Below, in pieces: positions 1 to 11,180 of a stretch of 64,000 nt of DNA (positions are counted from its first letter, which is position 1; each line of letters starts with the position of its first letter). The notes beneath the pieces are model-generated. The model was not told where the DNA came from. It was given only the letters and a program-made list of their open reading frames with translations, and searched no databases. The position numbers and the translations under genes are program-made. The stretch comes from Sinotaia quadrata (taxonomy: Eukaryota > Mollusca > Gastropoda > Architaenioglossa > Viviparidae): contig CM054177.1 of the NCBI GenBank assembly GCA_028829895.1, positions 42,674,664-42,738,663 on the forward strand, given 5' to 3'.

Positions 1-439
1 CTGTGAGTACAAATTCACTGAAAATGCTGTGACCTTCAGTTATTATTTTTCAACTGACTACTTTGCTAAGAAGACATAGCTCTTTAGCTATAAAGAATAG
101 AGAAAACGGTTTTGTTTTCATTCAAATTAATTGAACTGCAATGATAGATGGTGGTACCATATGATAAAGATTAAGATAGTAAGGAACTAGATAAAGTTAG
201 ACTACTACAGCATAACCCTAGACAATGTCAGACTCTTGCACACTTTTTAATTGAGGTGTTTGGAGATATGCCTGAAATTTAGTGCTGCATTAATTTGACT
301 TTTGCAGAAAAAGCACACCTTTTTTCCTTTTGCTTCAAGCAGCAACTACCGTATTTGTTTGGTCACATGGGTATGTGAATCCAGCATTGTCATCAACTTA
401 TCAGTAAAATTTGCTGCTGTAAGTTGATTCCTGTGAATT
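1..439. other. No gene recognised
   Basis: AT-rich DNA next to the possible coding remnant that ends at 440. I see no supported exon, RNA gene or repeat here. If the remnant is real, this is its 3' flank, but there is no clear AATAAA on the minus strand. Confidence 0.4.
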
Positions 440-843
440 TCATTTGAGAGCCATTACAGTGGAAATGGTGGCTTGAGTTTGGTCTCGAGAATTCACAAAT
501 CTTCCTCCTAGTCTGCTGAGTACTACACAGGAAAATTTGAGACATTCCTCTTGATGTGCTTGATAGCACATGTGAAATTCAGGACGATTCTCTGCAGTGT
601 GCTTTGTGAGCTCATTGAAGATTCTGGAACAGTTATGTAACATGCCTAGAAGGGACATGTGAGAACATCACCGAATAAGAAAGACAGTGACTTGTTGCAA
701 ACTGCATGATTGTGAACACATGCCAGTGACAGTCGCCATCTTTGAAAAGGTTATGTGCATTTGACTTTCATTATTTCTCTGAAACTCTTCTCTCATTTCC
801 GTGATGATATCTATGAACTTGGTTATATATTTATGTTCATTGA
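440..843 (-). pseudogene. Open frame broken by one TGA; possible coding remnant of unknown family
   Basis: Reading the minus strand from about 843 to 440, one frame stays open for roughly 130 codons except for a single TGA near 670. Composition is less AT-rich than the flanks and the residues look protein-like, for example KFSCVVLSRLGGRF and KHTAENRPEFHMCYQ. A candidate acceptor (attagcag) sits at the upstream edge. A 48-base segment bounded by GTGATG and TTCCAG contains the TGA, and removing it keeps the frame, so it could be a very short intron, although that is shorter than expected for an animal. I do not recognise the family. It may be a decayed gene or transposon fragment, or a real terminal exon. 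Confidence 0.35.
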
Positions 844-1113
844 CTGCTAATGTCTATGCTAGGATAAACTGAATGATTGTCCAGTGTTAATCGAACATTG
901 TAGTGAAGTGAGGTAAATGTCAATGCTCTTTGATTACATTCATATATTGTATATTTTATTGTTGATTTAATAAATTTATTTACCTTATACATATTGATAA
1001 CCATAAGTTGGAGAAAGTGGGTGGATGGGGGCTCACTAAATATAGATTAAAAGATGGATTCTCTTCTCTTTTGGTAAAAAGTTTTCCACTACAGAAATAC
1101 TGTGTGATGGTAA

Positions 1114-1215
1114 ATGTTTGTCTTTAATGTTGTGGAAGATAGAAAACGTTTACAGCGCCTGCACATCCGCCAAGTGAGAGAGATGAGTGGTGAAATTATT
1201 AATAACATAAACTGA
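1114..1215 (+). other. Possible terminal coding exon, plus strand
   Basis: A short, less AT-rich patch carries two overlapping open readings. One starts at ATG 1114 and encodes 33 residues including EDRKRLQRLHIRQVREM before TGA at 1213. The other would follow an acceptor (tttccactacag) just upstream and ends at the TGA in CAAGTGA. Either could be the last exon of a gene lying to the left of the window. No family is recognised and the support is weak. Confidence 0.2.
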
Positions 1216-1500
1216 GATTCTCATCACTTGTAATTAGTTATGGATGATTAAATAATAATAATAATCATAACCAATAACTAGTGTGGTGTAGGTGTCAAAC
1301 ATGAGAATTAAGTTCTGATGCCTTTTAAATTTATTTATTTTTTTTGTAACTTATAACTATTACATTTTGCTACTCATTCAGTTCATTTCAGTGCTAATAT
1401 TTTTTTTTTAAATCACTTTAAATTTTTTTATTTTTGCTGTTGTAGTCTTAATTCTTTTTATTAATAATATAACCAATATGTTCTGAATACCTTATAGCCC

Positions 1501-1690
1501 AACAAAATCTTCTATGTTCAAAAAGTCAGTTATCTCTATGAAAGACCTGTTCATGAATCCAACAAAATCTATGTTAAAAAATATCTGTTCTCTCTATGAA
1601 AGACCCATGGCTGAGTTCAACAAAATCCATGTTCAAACAAATCAGTTCTCTCTAGGAAAAATAAGTGTCTGAGTTCAACAAAATGTCAGA
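1501..1690. repeat. Minisatellite, about 58-60 bp, three copies
   Basis: Units begin at 1501, 1561 and about 1619, with a partial fourth at 1677. Each starts AACAAAAT and carries TCTCTATGAAAGACC or a close variant. Confidence 0.75.
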
Positions 1691-2109
1691 CTAGGCTTGA
1701 TTACTACAGTTATCTTCCTTGCAGTTCACTCCAATTGCAGAAACTTAAAAAAGTTATAAGTAAAGCATCTCATATCATTCTCAAGATTATATCATATAGT
1801 GATATAAAAGAGCTCATCATTACCAAAGAGTGTTGTGAGGGAACATATCATACATGATCCAAACAGCAGAATGGTAATTAAGCCAGAGAGGTATAGTACA
1901 TTATACAGTAAGCACATCTACATGGTATACAGTTGCATGAGAATTATAACATCATATAAAGTCTGGGAAAAAAATTATATACTACAGAATGAGATCTGTA
2001 ACAGTATATATTGTTTGAATAGCAACATGGTACACTCTTGCTTGAAAAATGTGCTGCTTTATATAAAAGAGAAACTGTACAGCAACATGATATACTAGAA
2101 TAAATATAC

Positions 2110-2150
2110 TTGCCTGTCCCATTCCCCCCCCCCCAAAAAAAAAAAAAAAA
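2110..2150. repeat. Poly(C)-poly(A) tract
   Basis: A run of C followed directly by a run of A. Similar C-then-A junctions occur near 42401 and 59391. Confidence 0.8.
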
Positions 2151-2431
2151 ATCAATCTTATATTCAGTTAAAGTATTATTAGAATTTTGTAATTTTTCTA
2201 TAAATATGTGAATGATAGATATGTATAAACTGAAGAACTTCAAATTAATATATATACATATTATGCAGTATGATGATGTATGTGTGTGTGTGTATGTGAG
2301 AGAATGAAAACTTACTTTTATGGGGGAAAAGGTGAACAAACTCTATATATTATATAGCCTCTTTTTCTTCTAAAACACTTTCCTTGAAAATAGAGTTAAT
2401 TGTGCATTTATTTATGTATATTAATAACATA

Positions 2432-3960
2432 TGTCTCTGTGATAGAAGAACAGAGTGTGAAGAGTGAAAACAAGAATATAATGTGGAGTGTAATGTGAGA
2501 ACCAGAACAGTGTACATAGTGTAAGAACAAGGTAAAAGTGTGCAGACCAGGACAGAGTACATAGTATAAGAACAAGATAATTTGATAACAGGACAGAGTG
2601 CACAGTTTGAGAACAAGGTAAAAGTGTGCAGACCAGGACAGAGTACATAGTATAAGAACAAGATAATTTGATAACAGGACAGAGTGCACAGTTTGAGAAC
2701 AAGGTAAAAGTATGCTGTATAAGAACCAGGACAGAGTACATAAGAACAAGATAACAGTATGCAAACTAGGATAGAGTACACCATGTGAGAACAAGGTAAA
2801 AGTAGAACCATGACAGAGCACAAGGTTTGAGAACAAGGTAAAAGAATGCATATGAAAACCATGACAGAGTACACAGTGTGAGAACAAGGCAAAAGTAAGC
2901 AGCCTGAGAACAAGGACAGAGTACATAGTCTGTGAACAAGGACAGGGTACAGAGTGTGAGAACAAAAAGTAAAAATGTGCAGTTTGAGAACAAGTACATA
3001 GGAGGTTTGTGAGAATATGGAATGTGCATGTAGCATGATAACAAGGTCGAGTTTGCAGAACAAGAATTTAATGTGTAGTTTGAGAACAAGATTACACAGC
3101 AAGTAACATGAGAACTTGGACATAGCATTTAAAAAGTGTAGCATATATAGAGTGTGAGAAAAAGGATACAACAAGCAACATTTGAGCAAGGATACAGTAT
3201 GAGGACATGGTCAGATTAAGCAGTGTAAGAAAAAAAATAAAGTACTGTAAGATCAGACTATGCAGTGTGAGAATAAGGACAGAGAATGCAATAAAGAAAA
3301 GATCAGGATACCAGTAAGAGTTCAAGATCAGAGTATGCAGTGTAATAACAAGATTAGAGTATGCAGTGTGAGAACAAGATCAGAGTGTGCAGTGTGAGAA
3401 CAAGATCAGTGTATGCAGTGTGAGAAGATCAGAAGGTCAGTGTATGCAGTGTGAGAACAAGATTAGAGTATGCAGTGTGAGAACAAGATCAGAGTGTGCT
3501 GTGTGAAAACAAGACTGGTGTATGCAGTGTGAGAACAAGATCAGAGTGTGCAATGTGAAAACAAGATTGGTGTATGCAGTGTGAGAACAAGATTACTGTA
3601 TGCAGTGTGAGAACAAGATCAGAGTGTGCAATATGAGAGCAAGATCACAGTATGTATAGTGAAAACAAGAACAGTGTGTGTGTCATGAGAACAAGATCAG
3701 AGTATGTACTTTGACAAAAGAACAGAATATGGAGCATGGACTGAATACTGTGTGAGAACAAGACTTATAGGTTGCTGAGTGTGAGTATAAGGACAGAATA
3801 TGTAGTGTAAAGCAAAAATAAACATATTTTATGTAATGTGAGAACAAGGATATACAAATGTTATATAGTAGGTGAAAAAGAACAGATAAATATTATACAG
3901 TGTGAAAACAAAGAAAAATACATATAATGTGACAACAAGGACTAACAAGTGTATGCAGTT
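2432..3960. repeat. Long degenerate minisatellite, about 26-bp core
   Basis: Dozens of diverged copies of a unit built around GTGTGAGAACAAGATCAGAG. Between about 3340 and 3660 the period is close to 26 bp. Between about 2537 and 2715 a larger 86-bp block is duplicated. On the minus strand the lack of stops creates long spurious open frames rich in LFSHTLC-like repeats. Confidence 0.85.
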
Positions 3961-4200
3961 TTAAATACAAGTCTCAACATAATGATATGTAGTGTGAATA
4001 CAAGTCCCAATATAATGATATGTAGTGTGAAAACAAGTACTGACATAATGATATGTAGTGTTGAAACAAGTCCAAACATATTGATATATAGTGTGAGAAC
4101 AAGTACTGACATACTGATATGTAGTGTTGAAACAAGTCCAAACATACTGATATGTAGTGTGAGAACAAATGCCATCATGATATGTAAAATGAATAACAAC
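3961..4200. repeat. 33-bp minisatellite with alternating 66-bp dimers
   Basis: Units contain ATGATATGTAGTGT followed by either GAGAACAAGTACTG or TGAAACAAGTCCAA. The two types alternate, giving a 66-bp higher-order repeat. Because 33 is a multiple of three, several frames on both strands stay open. These are artefacts of the repeat, not genes. Confidence 0.85.
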
Positions 4201-4309
4201 AAATATTATATATAGTGAAGCATAACAACTGTTGTGCATGTACATGTAGTATTAAATAAAAAGTATATAGTGGAAGAACAAGGACTGACAATTATTATAT
4301 AGAGTAAAA

Positions 4310-4690
4310 TAACAAAGACAAACAAATGTTATAAAGTATGAGAACCAGGACAAGAGCTTTGTGACAGCATAAACGAAATATACACACTTTGACACTAAGG
4401 ACAAAAAGTATTAAATAGATGAAAACCAGGACAAGAGTTTTGTGACAGCATAAACAAAGTGTACACCCTTTGACTTTAAGGACAAACAAATGTTAAATAG
4501 ATGAAAACTAGGATAAGAGTTTTGTGACAGCATAAACAAAGTGTACACCTTTTGACCATAAGGACATACAAATGTTAAATAGATGAAAACTAGGATAACA
4601 GATTTATGACAGCATAAACGAAGTGTACACCCTTTGACCACGAGGACAAACAAATGTTAAATAGATGAAAACCAGGACAGAAGAGTATAG
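4310..4690. repeat. 82-bp minisatellite, about 4.5 copies
   Basis: GTGACAGCATAAAC recurs at about 4361, 4442, 4524 and 4606, at 81-82 bp spacing. Each unit also carries AAATAGATGAAAAC. It continues the same repeat-rich block as the shorter-period arrays to its left. Confidence 0.85.
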
Positions 4691-4760
4691 AGTGACAGTA
4701 TTAACAAAGAGCTTATGCTGTGAGAGCAAAGACAGAATATGTACCCAGGTAAAACAAAAG

Positions 4761-5568
4761 CACCTTCCAAGCCTTTAAAAGCTGGGACATCTAAAGGGAA
4801 AAGAGAGTAACCCATACCATGAGAGATGAGGCAGTAAATTTAATAATTAAAAAAATCATACAGCAAAGCAAGAGATTGATGGAAATGAACTTTAATAACC
4901 TACCTAAGAATTTTCTATCTTTAACCAAAGCATTATATACTTTACAAATAAAATCAACACAACAATAACAGTATAACAGCATTTTTCATTCTACTCAATA
5001 ACTCATTCTGTACTAAAATACAATAAAATACCAAAATGAGTAAGTAATTTGTCAGATTTTTCAAGTAAAAATAATATAGAAACATATTTATAAATTTCTA
5101 AAAACTAACTAATGTCATGTGTGAGGCAAAGATGTATTACTTATAAGATAAAAGAAATAAAATATTACAAATAAATAGAACAATTTATGTTATTGTTATT
5201 ATTATTATTCCATTAAACTGTCACTTAAAACAAATTCAATAATTGCATTTAAAAATCATCTCTATTCCAATCAAATATCAAAGTTAGAAATACAATTAGA
5301 CATTTTTAATACAACAAAATAATTTGCAATTTTGAAGCTAGATTGAGTGGAGAGAGAAATGAGTAAAATATAAGACATTTTAAAGCTGGTGATTTTAATG
5401 CATTTAATTACACATCATTAGTGGCAGGATGTAAGAGTAATTTTGTTTGCTAAGACTACAACAGCAAAACAATTTTAAAAAAAATAATATAAAGAAACAA
5501 CAAAAAATAATTAAATCAATAAATAAAAACATTACATATACAATACAATTATTAGATAAATTACTATT
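4761..5568. other. AT-rich intergenic DNA
   Basis: No exon-like stretch, RNA gene or ordered repeat seen. Confidence 0.5.
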
Positions 5569-6109
5569 CAGTGTTTCCCATCACATAAAATTTTACAGCA
5601 GTACCCAATGACGAAGTTTTGTTTTTGGTTATGTTCAAGTATTAAAATTGAAACTGAAGGTTAATAATCAGACATAAAAATAAAATTCAGTTAATAAACA
5701 AAAACATTTCTCTACCCATAGGATCAGTTGCAGCAACAAAGACTGTTTTGATCTAGAAAAAGTAAATTTGGAGCAAAGGAATATTTGTGTAATGCACTGT
5801 CAAAATTGAAAAAGTGTGCTGTTTTTTTCATCCAGAGAAAGGGAAAAAAAGGTGCTTATTCATCATAAAAGGAAAACAAATATACTTTTTTTTTAAAAAA
5901 AGATTATTCATCACAGAAAGGTATTTTATATATTTTTATTTGACAGTTTACAATGTAAGGAGTGTCTTGCATTGAGTTTGTCCTCCATAGCAAACTTTTA
6001 TGCCATCAAGGTCTGTCCACAGAGAAATCCCATGAATTGAAATAAATACCCCATCAAAAATTTCAAAGGGGTAAAAACCCTTCAAATAGAAAAGTGTGGG
6101 GAAACACTG
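5569..6109. mobile_element. hAT-like non-autonomous element (MITE), 541 bp
   Basis: The left end reads CAGTGTTTCCCATCAC and the right end is the reverse complement of CAGTGTTTCCCCACAC, so the two share an 11-bp terminal inverted repeat of the kind typical of hAT transposons. The interior is AT-rich with no transposase-like frame. An 8-bp target duplication is not clearly preserved (ttactatt on the left, gttatata on the right). A second element with similar ends lies at 32883-33030. Confidence 0.6.
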
Positions 6110-9100
6110 GTTATATACAGTAATAGTATATAAAAGGTATTTGTTTTCTTGGACTTAATACTTTCAAATAAACACAAAATTAAAAATATATATATATACC
6201 AGTTTACTCTCAAGCTAATTAATTATTTTGAATTTAAAGAAATTTGCATATATGAATAAATTTAACTGCTTGAAAATGAACAATTCTATATAAATGAAAA
6301 TAAAGAAGTAACTGAACAATTCATCAAGTAAGCACTATAAAGAAAATTATTATTTTTAAATAAAGAAGTCTATATAATAAACATACACTCTTTTGTACTA
6401 GTCCATATTTTCCAAATTAAAGCAAAAAATAATAAAATAAAGAATTCAGAATATTTAATAAGATAATGTTTCTTCAAAAAGAAAGTCAAAGGTGGTAAAT
6501 AAATATAGAAAGACTGGCTAATTTACATATGTTACAAATAATGGATATGTTTGTGTCGGCCTAAAAAAAAAAAAATAGACTTGTAATATAAAAAGTTATT
6601 CAAAAACACTTTCACATAATACATATGCTGAAGATCACCCTAATGATATGTATTAAGGAAACATGATCTTATAGCCTCTCAAAATTTTAAAAATTAATCT
6701 GGAATTCTAAAATGTTAAAATAATTTATTAATTACTGATAATTGATTATCTTTTTCCACTCACAGTTTGTCTGATTAATGACAATACCTAAATGCCATGT
6801 TAAATTATAAAAAGATTTGGAGACCTATGAAGCAAAGATGTTAGCAAGCATAGTAGTAATATGTTAGTAACTTTTAAAATCAAATTTTACTTTCAGCCCC
6901 ACCAAAATTAAAGGTGATTCGATGTGATGTTCCTGAAAAATATATAGTTCATGTGTCTATAAAATTTTAAAATATTTCAATAAAAAGATATAAAAAATTT
7001 ATAAAAATGATAAAACAAAATAAGAAAAAATACTGAATGACATATATTTCAACCACTATTTCAACAGCATTATGCTTTTAAAAAATAAATAAGATGAAAC
7101 TGTTTGTGATATTTATTGATCTTCCAGGTAGATTCAAAAAGAGCAAATTCAGATAGTAATAGTGAAAGTAATTGTCAAATAATTTAAAGAAAACTTTTTG
7201 TAAAATTGTCTCTTTAATGTTATAGATTCATATGCTATGCATTACTAATTTTTTAAATAACAGGTGCCAAATTGTACTACATACAGCTGCCCACTCCCCC
7301 CAAATGTTTATCATAGTGTTTCAGTTTCAAATTTTAACAAATTTATCTAAAATATATATAACAATTTATAATATTTAAAACAATACCTTGTAAGGGCCTT
7401 AACAAAACAAAATGGTCTATTTGAAACCTTCCTAAGTGTATTTTTAAAAAAAATAATAGCAAAGTTAGAATGGGTGCAACTGTATTTAATAAAATAAATC
7501 TGAAACAACCATAAAGTGATTAGTCAAAATAAGTATAAAATAGTTATTTTTACAACAAATTTAGCTGTCTGCATTTAAATTACAACATAGAGAACAGAAT
7601 TTTCAATAGTGAAAAATTAAACTTGAGTTCTTTTATAAATTTTTATTAATCATCTACTTATTTAGACCTTTACACTTTAAGTCATGCACATAAAACACAA
7701 TTAACAGATATATATTTTTAATGAAAACACACATTCATGTGTACTTTTTTTTTAATGAAAGCAGATAGTAACATTCTTCTGAAGTGCAAAAGCAAATAAT
7801 CTAGTCATGAGGATTTTTTCATACATCTGTGCCTTTGTAAAAATAAAGTAAATATCCAGTATTAATTTGGTTTTCTAATTTCTTGAATAAACTTGTAAGG
7901 TAATGGCATCTCCACTATAAGAAGTGTTAACCATATCCCCTTAACAAAGTTCTCTCTGGCCATTGAACCCCTTCACAATGATCAAATCCTCTGAGTTAGG
8001 AAGTTCCCTTAATAGTGAGACAGAAAGTTTATTCCACTCTTGTTTTAGCCTCCAACTATCACAGTTTCCTTTTCAAAGTTTATCTCATATCAATCTCACA
8101 CAGTCTATTTTTAGAAAAATTGCATCAGATGTGGTATTCCGCTAGAAACAAACAAGCAAAGGCTGTGTTCTGCAAAATTCTTCCTATCAACTACTACCAG
8201 CTTTTTTTCTCCCCACCAATATCATAGCCCATTACACAAAATACCCCCCAACCCCCTGTCCTCCCTTAACCTCCTTTACAAAGGTCAACATCCTCACCAA
8301 GGACAACAGTGAAAATGTATACTACTAAGTGGAGAAAGCCAAGCTTGGGGTTATCTCTCAAAAGGGCAATAAATCACCTAAGGGACAGATGTGAGATATG
8401 ATAGCTTCTGCTCTTTCAGAAAATGTACTGAAGCAGGTGTCAGGTTTTACTTGTTTATGTCTTTTATCATCATACTACCCCAAAGAGTCCAATCACAGAA
8501 ATAAGATACAAGAGATTATTTTTAATCTGTAAGAGGAATCATACAATAGAAACAAATGCAGAAACAAGTAACAGAAACTTGTCAGCACCCAGCTATACAA
8601 AAGGAAACTCACTTGCCATTTAACATAGTAATTTCTTAGTTCACAAAGACCCAATCACCCTACCATCATTAAGACCACCATTCTCAACAACAATAGCAAA
8701 AGATATTTTAGAAAAAAAATACATGTAATAATATTTTGCACAAAAGTTATAAATTAAAATACTCAGCAATAAACTGTGATTTAAATTGACAACTTATTCA
8801 TGCTGGTGACAGGTGTCTATAGAAACAACCAAAATTCCATAAAACAACAATGAAATAGTGTAGTATTGCTTAAAACACTAATTTAGTATTATTTTTTAAA
8901 TGGTAACAGATGTGCAATGCAAACTTTTCTTAAATAAATAAAGAAATCTTATAAGTACTAAGTGATAGAAATGTGATAGAAAAAATAGTAGAGATATAAT
9001 TATAAATAAATTATGTTACAGTTGTTAATATAATATGAACAGAGAATACTGCATGCTAACAGTAACACAATAATATTAATAAATGGTGCAAGAAAACTGG

Positions 9101-9328
9101 TTTGTAAAGGATCCTTTCTCAGGCTATGACCTCATTATAGTCTAACATATGAAAAATTATTTCCAATTCTGATTAATGGTATAAAAAAATTGGAATTACT
9201 AAAACAGGACTGAATTTAAGTAAATACAAGAAGAATGACTTCATTATGATTAATATTACATTATCAATATGTAATGACCAAAACACTTCTTGCAAAGAAA
9301 CAACATGATTTACTGTTAGTACAGTACA
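6110..9328. other. AT-rich intergenic DNA, no gene seen
   Basis: Very AT-rich, with homopolymer runs. I found no open frame with protein-like composition and no splice-consistent exon. The 7900-8300 stretch is slightly richer in GC but codes for nothing I can defend. Confidence 0.45.
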
Positions 9329-9448
9329 GTTCAATCTGAGCTGAATGACAAGTTTTAACTCAGAACTCACAAAGCCTTCATACTGAAATGATTTAGAAGC
9401 AGTGAGGTTAACTTCATAATCATTCACTGTTTGTATGATACAGTTCAA
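9329..9448. repeat. Left copy of about 120-bp direct repeat flanking a LINE fragment
   Basis: The sequence from TTCAATCTGAGCTGA to ATACAGTTCAA recurs at 11058-11180 with roughly 15 percent difference by eye. The two copies bracket the retroelement insertion. A third partial copy begins just after 11180, so the repeat may be older than the insertion. Confidence 0.75.
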
Positions 9449-9850
9449 TCTTCTTCTTCCTCACGTTGACTTCTTTTCCCCACAGGAATTGCATGGAAAC
9501 TTTTCATCTTCTTGATATTCTCAGTTTCTGTAGAGTTCCTGTGGGGTCTTCCTCCTTACTCTGGTATTCAAGGAGGGTAGTGCTGTTCTATGTTGCTGTG
9601 TTTGGTTGGTGTTTTCTTTGACTGCTCAGGTTTGCATCTTTGTGAATTTTTTTTTTTGACAGTTGCAGAGCTACAGTCATTTTCCTGATTAGTTTTGGAC
9701 TTTGTCAGTAATTTCAACTGAGTTGCAAGTGTCTTATTATATATTGGTCTGCATTCTTTGTTGTTAGAGTTTAAGTTTGCTTTTGCCTTTCGGGTCGGAT
9801 AACATAGGTGGGTTGGGTGGGATGTTTTATGGTGGAAGTATGGTGTAGCT
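9449..9850 (-). pseudogene. Coding-like tract at the 3' end of the LINE insertion
   Basis: On the minus strand an open frame runs through residues such as CYPTRKAKANLNSNNKECRP and TQLKLLTKSK. It appears to shift frame near 9570 (NTRVRRKTPQELYRN) and shift back to end SFHAIPVGKRSQREEED, with the stop formed at the junction with the left flanking repeat. The lysine- and asparagine-rich residues look translated rather than random. It could be another retroelement ORF or host sequence carried along. I do not recognise it. Confidence 0.35.
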
Positions 9851-10462
9851 GTGTTGGTGAGTTTGGTTTTGGTGGTGACTATTGTCCCCCCACCCCCATT
9901 GTGAGTGTATAAATATATAGGAAAAAAAATTTAAAAAAATAAAAATGTTTGGGAAGACTAATTTGTACTTCCTGGTGCGTTTTATGGTGAAAGTGCGGTA
10001 TATCTTTCTTTTGTGAGATTTAGCTTAGTAGTGAACATTTTGATGTGTACATGTTTGAATAATTAAAAATGTGTGAATAGTAGGTGTATTAAATAAAAAT
10101 AATGTGTGCAGAAGCTATTTTATAACTTACTTTCAGTGTATGTGTTTTTCATTTATTAGTTAGTGTATAATAATAGTACGAGTGTTTTTTTTAAAATTAT
10201 TTATTTATTTATTTATTTTTTTAAGGAAGTAGTTTTCCAGTTGCCTGTCAGTGTTTAAAGTTTACTTACATGTTTTAGTAGGGTTTCAATGTTCGGATGC
10301 ATGTTTTTTCCCCTAGGAGTTGTGTTAATATATGTATAGTAAATTAAAAAAGATATGTGTGGGGAAGCTATTTGTAACTTCCTTTAAGTTTGTGGTTTTT
10401 TCCTTTTTTATTAGTTAGTGTATAATTGTGTGTGGGGGGGCGAGTTTTATAAATATTTATTT

Positions 10463-11057
10463 TTATAGGCGGTGAAGTGTGTTTGTGTGAATGAGGTACG
10501 TGATGATGGCTTGGTATATGTGATTTTGGTGATGTTTGTTTGGAAAGAGTAGTGTTTGTGTGGTAACTGGTAAATGTAAAAGGCTCATTGTGTCAGTCAA
10601 GCATTTTCTTTCTTCTCTGTATTTGTAGCAATGTAGTAGAAAGTGTTCTATTGTGTTGTCTGTTCTACAGTGAGTGCATGATTTTGGTTCATTGTTTGGG
10701 TTATGTGTAAATCTTGTGGAGTTGTATCTTAGTCTATATATTGCTCTGTTGTGGGTTATGTTAGTTAAATATGGGTGGGGTGGTGTTGGGAACTTGTTTT
10801 TAAAGATTTGTTTTATTTATGCTTGCAGTTCTGATGTGTATTGGGGTGTTTAGAGGTATTCCATGTTTGCTTCCATATTTTGCTCCTTTATCTGCTGTTT
10901 CATTTCCTGTTATGTTTATGTGACTGGGGATCCATAGCAGTGTTGTTTTTATTTCTTTTTTTCTAGTAGCTATATGTTTGCATATTACATTGGTGATTTG
11001 AGCTCTTGTGGTTTGGAAGGGGTTAGCTAAATTTTGCAGTGATGTTAGTGAGTCTGT
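10463..11057 (-). pseudogene. LINE ORF2 C-terminal fragment: RNase H and CxxC..H..C motif
   Basis: The minus strand encodes TDSLTSLQNL, then LLWIPSHINITGNETADKGA. The pattern SDSL...W-(I/V)-P-(S/G)-H...G-N-E-x-A-D is the RNase H signature of I/Jockey/CR1-type LINEs. A frameshift lies near 10800. The next frame carries RLRYNSTRF, then CTHC...EHFLLHC, the usual cysteine-histidine motif after RNase H, and ends AIITYLIHTNTLHRL before a TAA. Reverse transcriptase and endonuclease domains are missing through truncation. Inactive. Confidence 0.8.
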
Positions 11058-11180
11058 GAGTTCAATCTGAGCTGACTGAATGGCTTTAACTCAGAGCTCG
11101 CAAAGCTTTCACACTGAAATGATTTACATACAGTAAGGTTAACTTCATAATCTTTCATTGTTTGTACAATACAGTTCAAG
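11058..11180. repeat. Right copy of about 120-bp direct repeat
   Basis: Matches 9329-9448 (TTCAATCTGAGCTGACTGAA... ATACAGTTCAA). If this is a target-site duplication it is unusually long for a LINE. Otherwise the element landed inside a tandem duplication. Confidence 0.75.

Larger units (their letters stand above)
9449..11057 (-). mobile_element. 5'-truncated non-LTR retrotransposon (LINE) insertion
   Basis: On the minus strand the element begins inside an RNase H domain (11057), continues through a cysteine motif to a stop at 10463, and then has a 3' region of about 1 kb. That region carries diverged internal repeats (GTTAGTGTATAAT blocks near 10415 and 10160; GGAAG..CT blocks near 10370, 10110 and 9950) and a coding-like tract at 9449-9850. 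The 3' end is GAAGAAGA rather than poly(A). It is flanked by direct repeats of about 120 bp. Truncation at the 5' end is typical of target-primed reverse transcription. Confidence 0.7.

Noticed and set aside
670..672. Selenocysteine reading of the in-frame TGA
   Set aside because: No known selenoprotein motif around it, and a pseudogene or intron explains it more simply.
2350..3325. Long minus-strand open frames rich in LFSHTLC-like repeats
   Set aside because: They are translations of a degenerate 26-bp minisatellite, with several frames open at once and no family resemblance.
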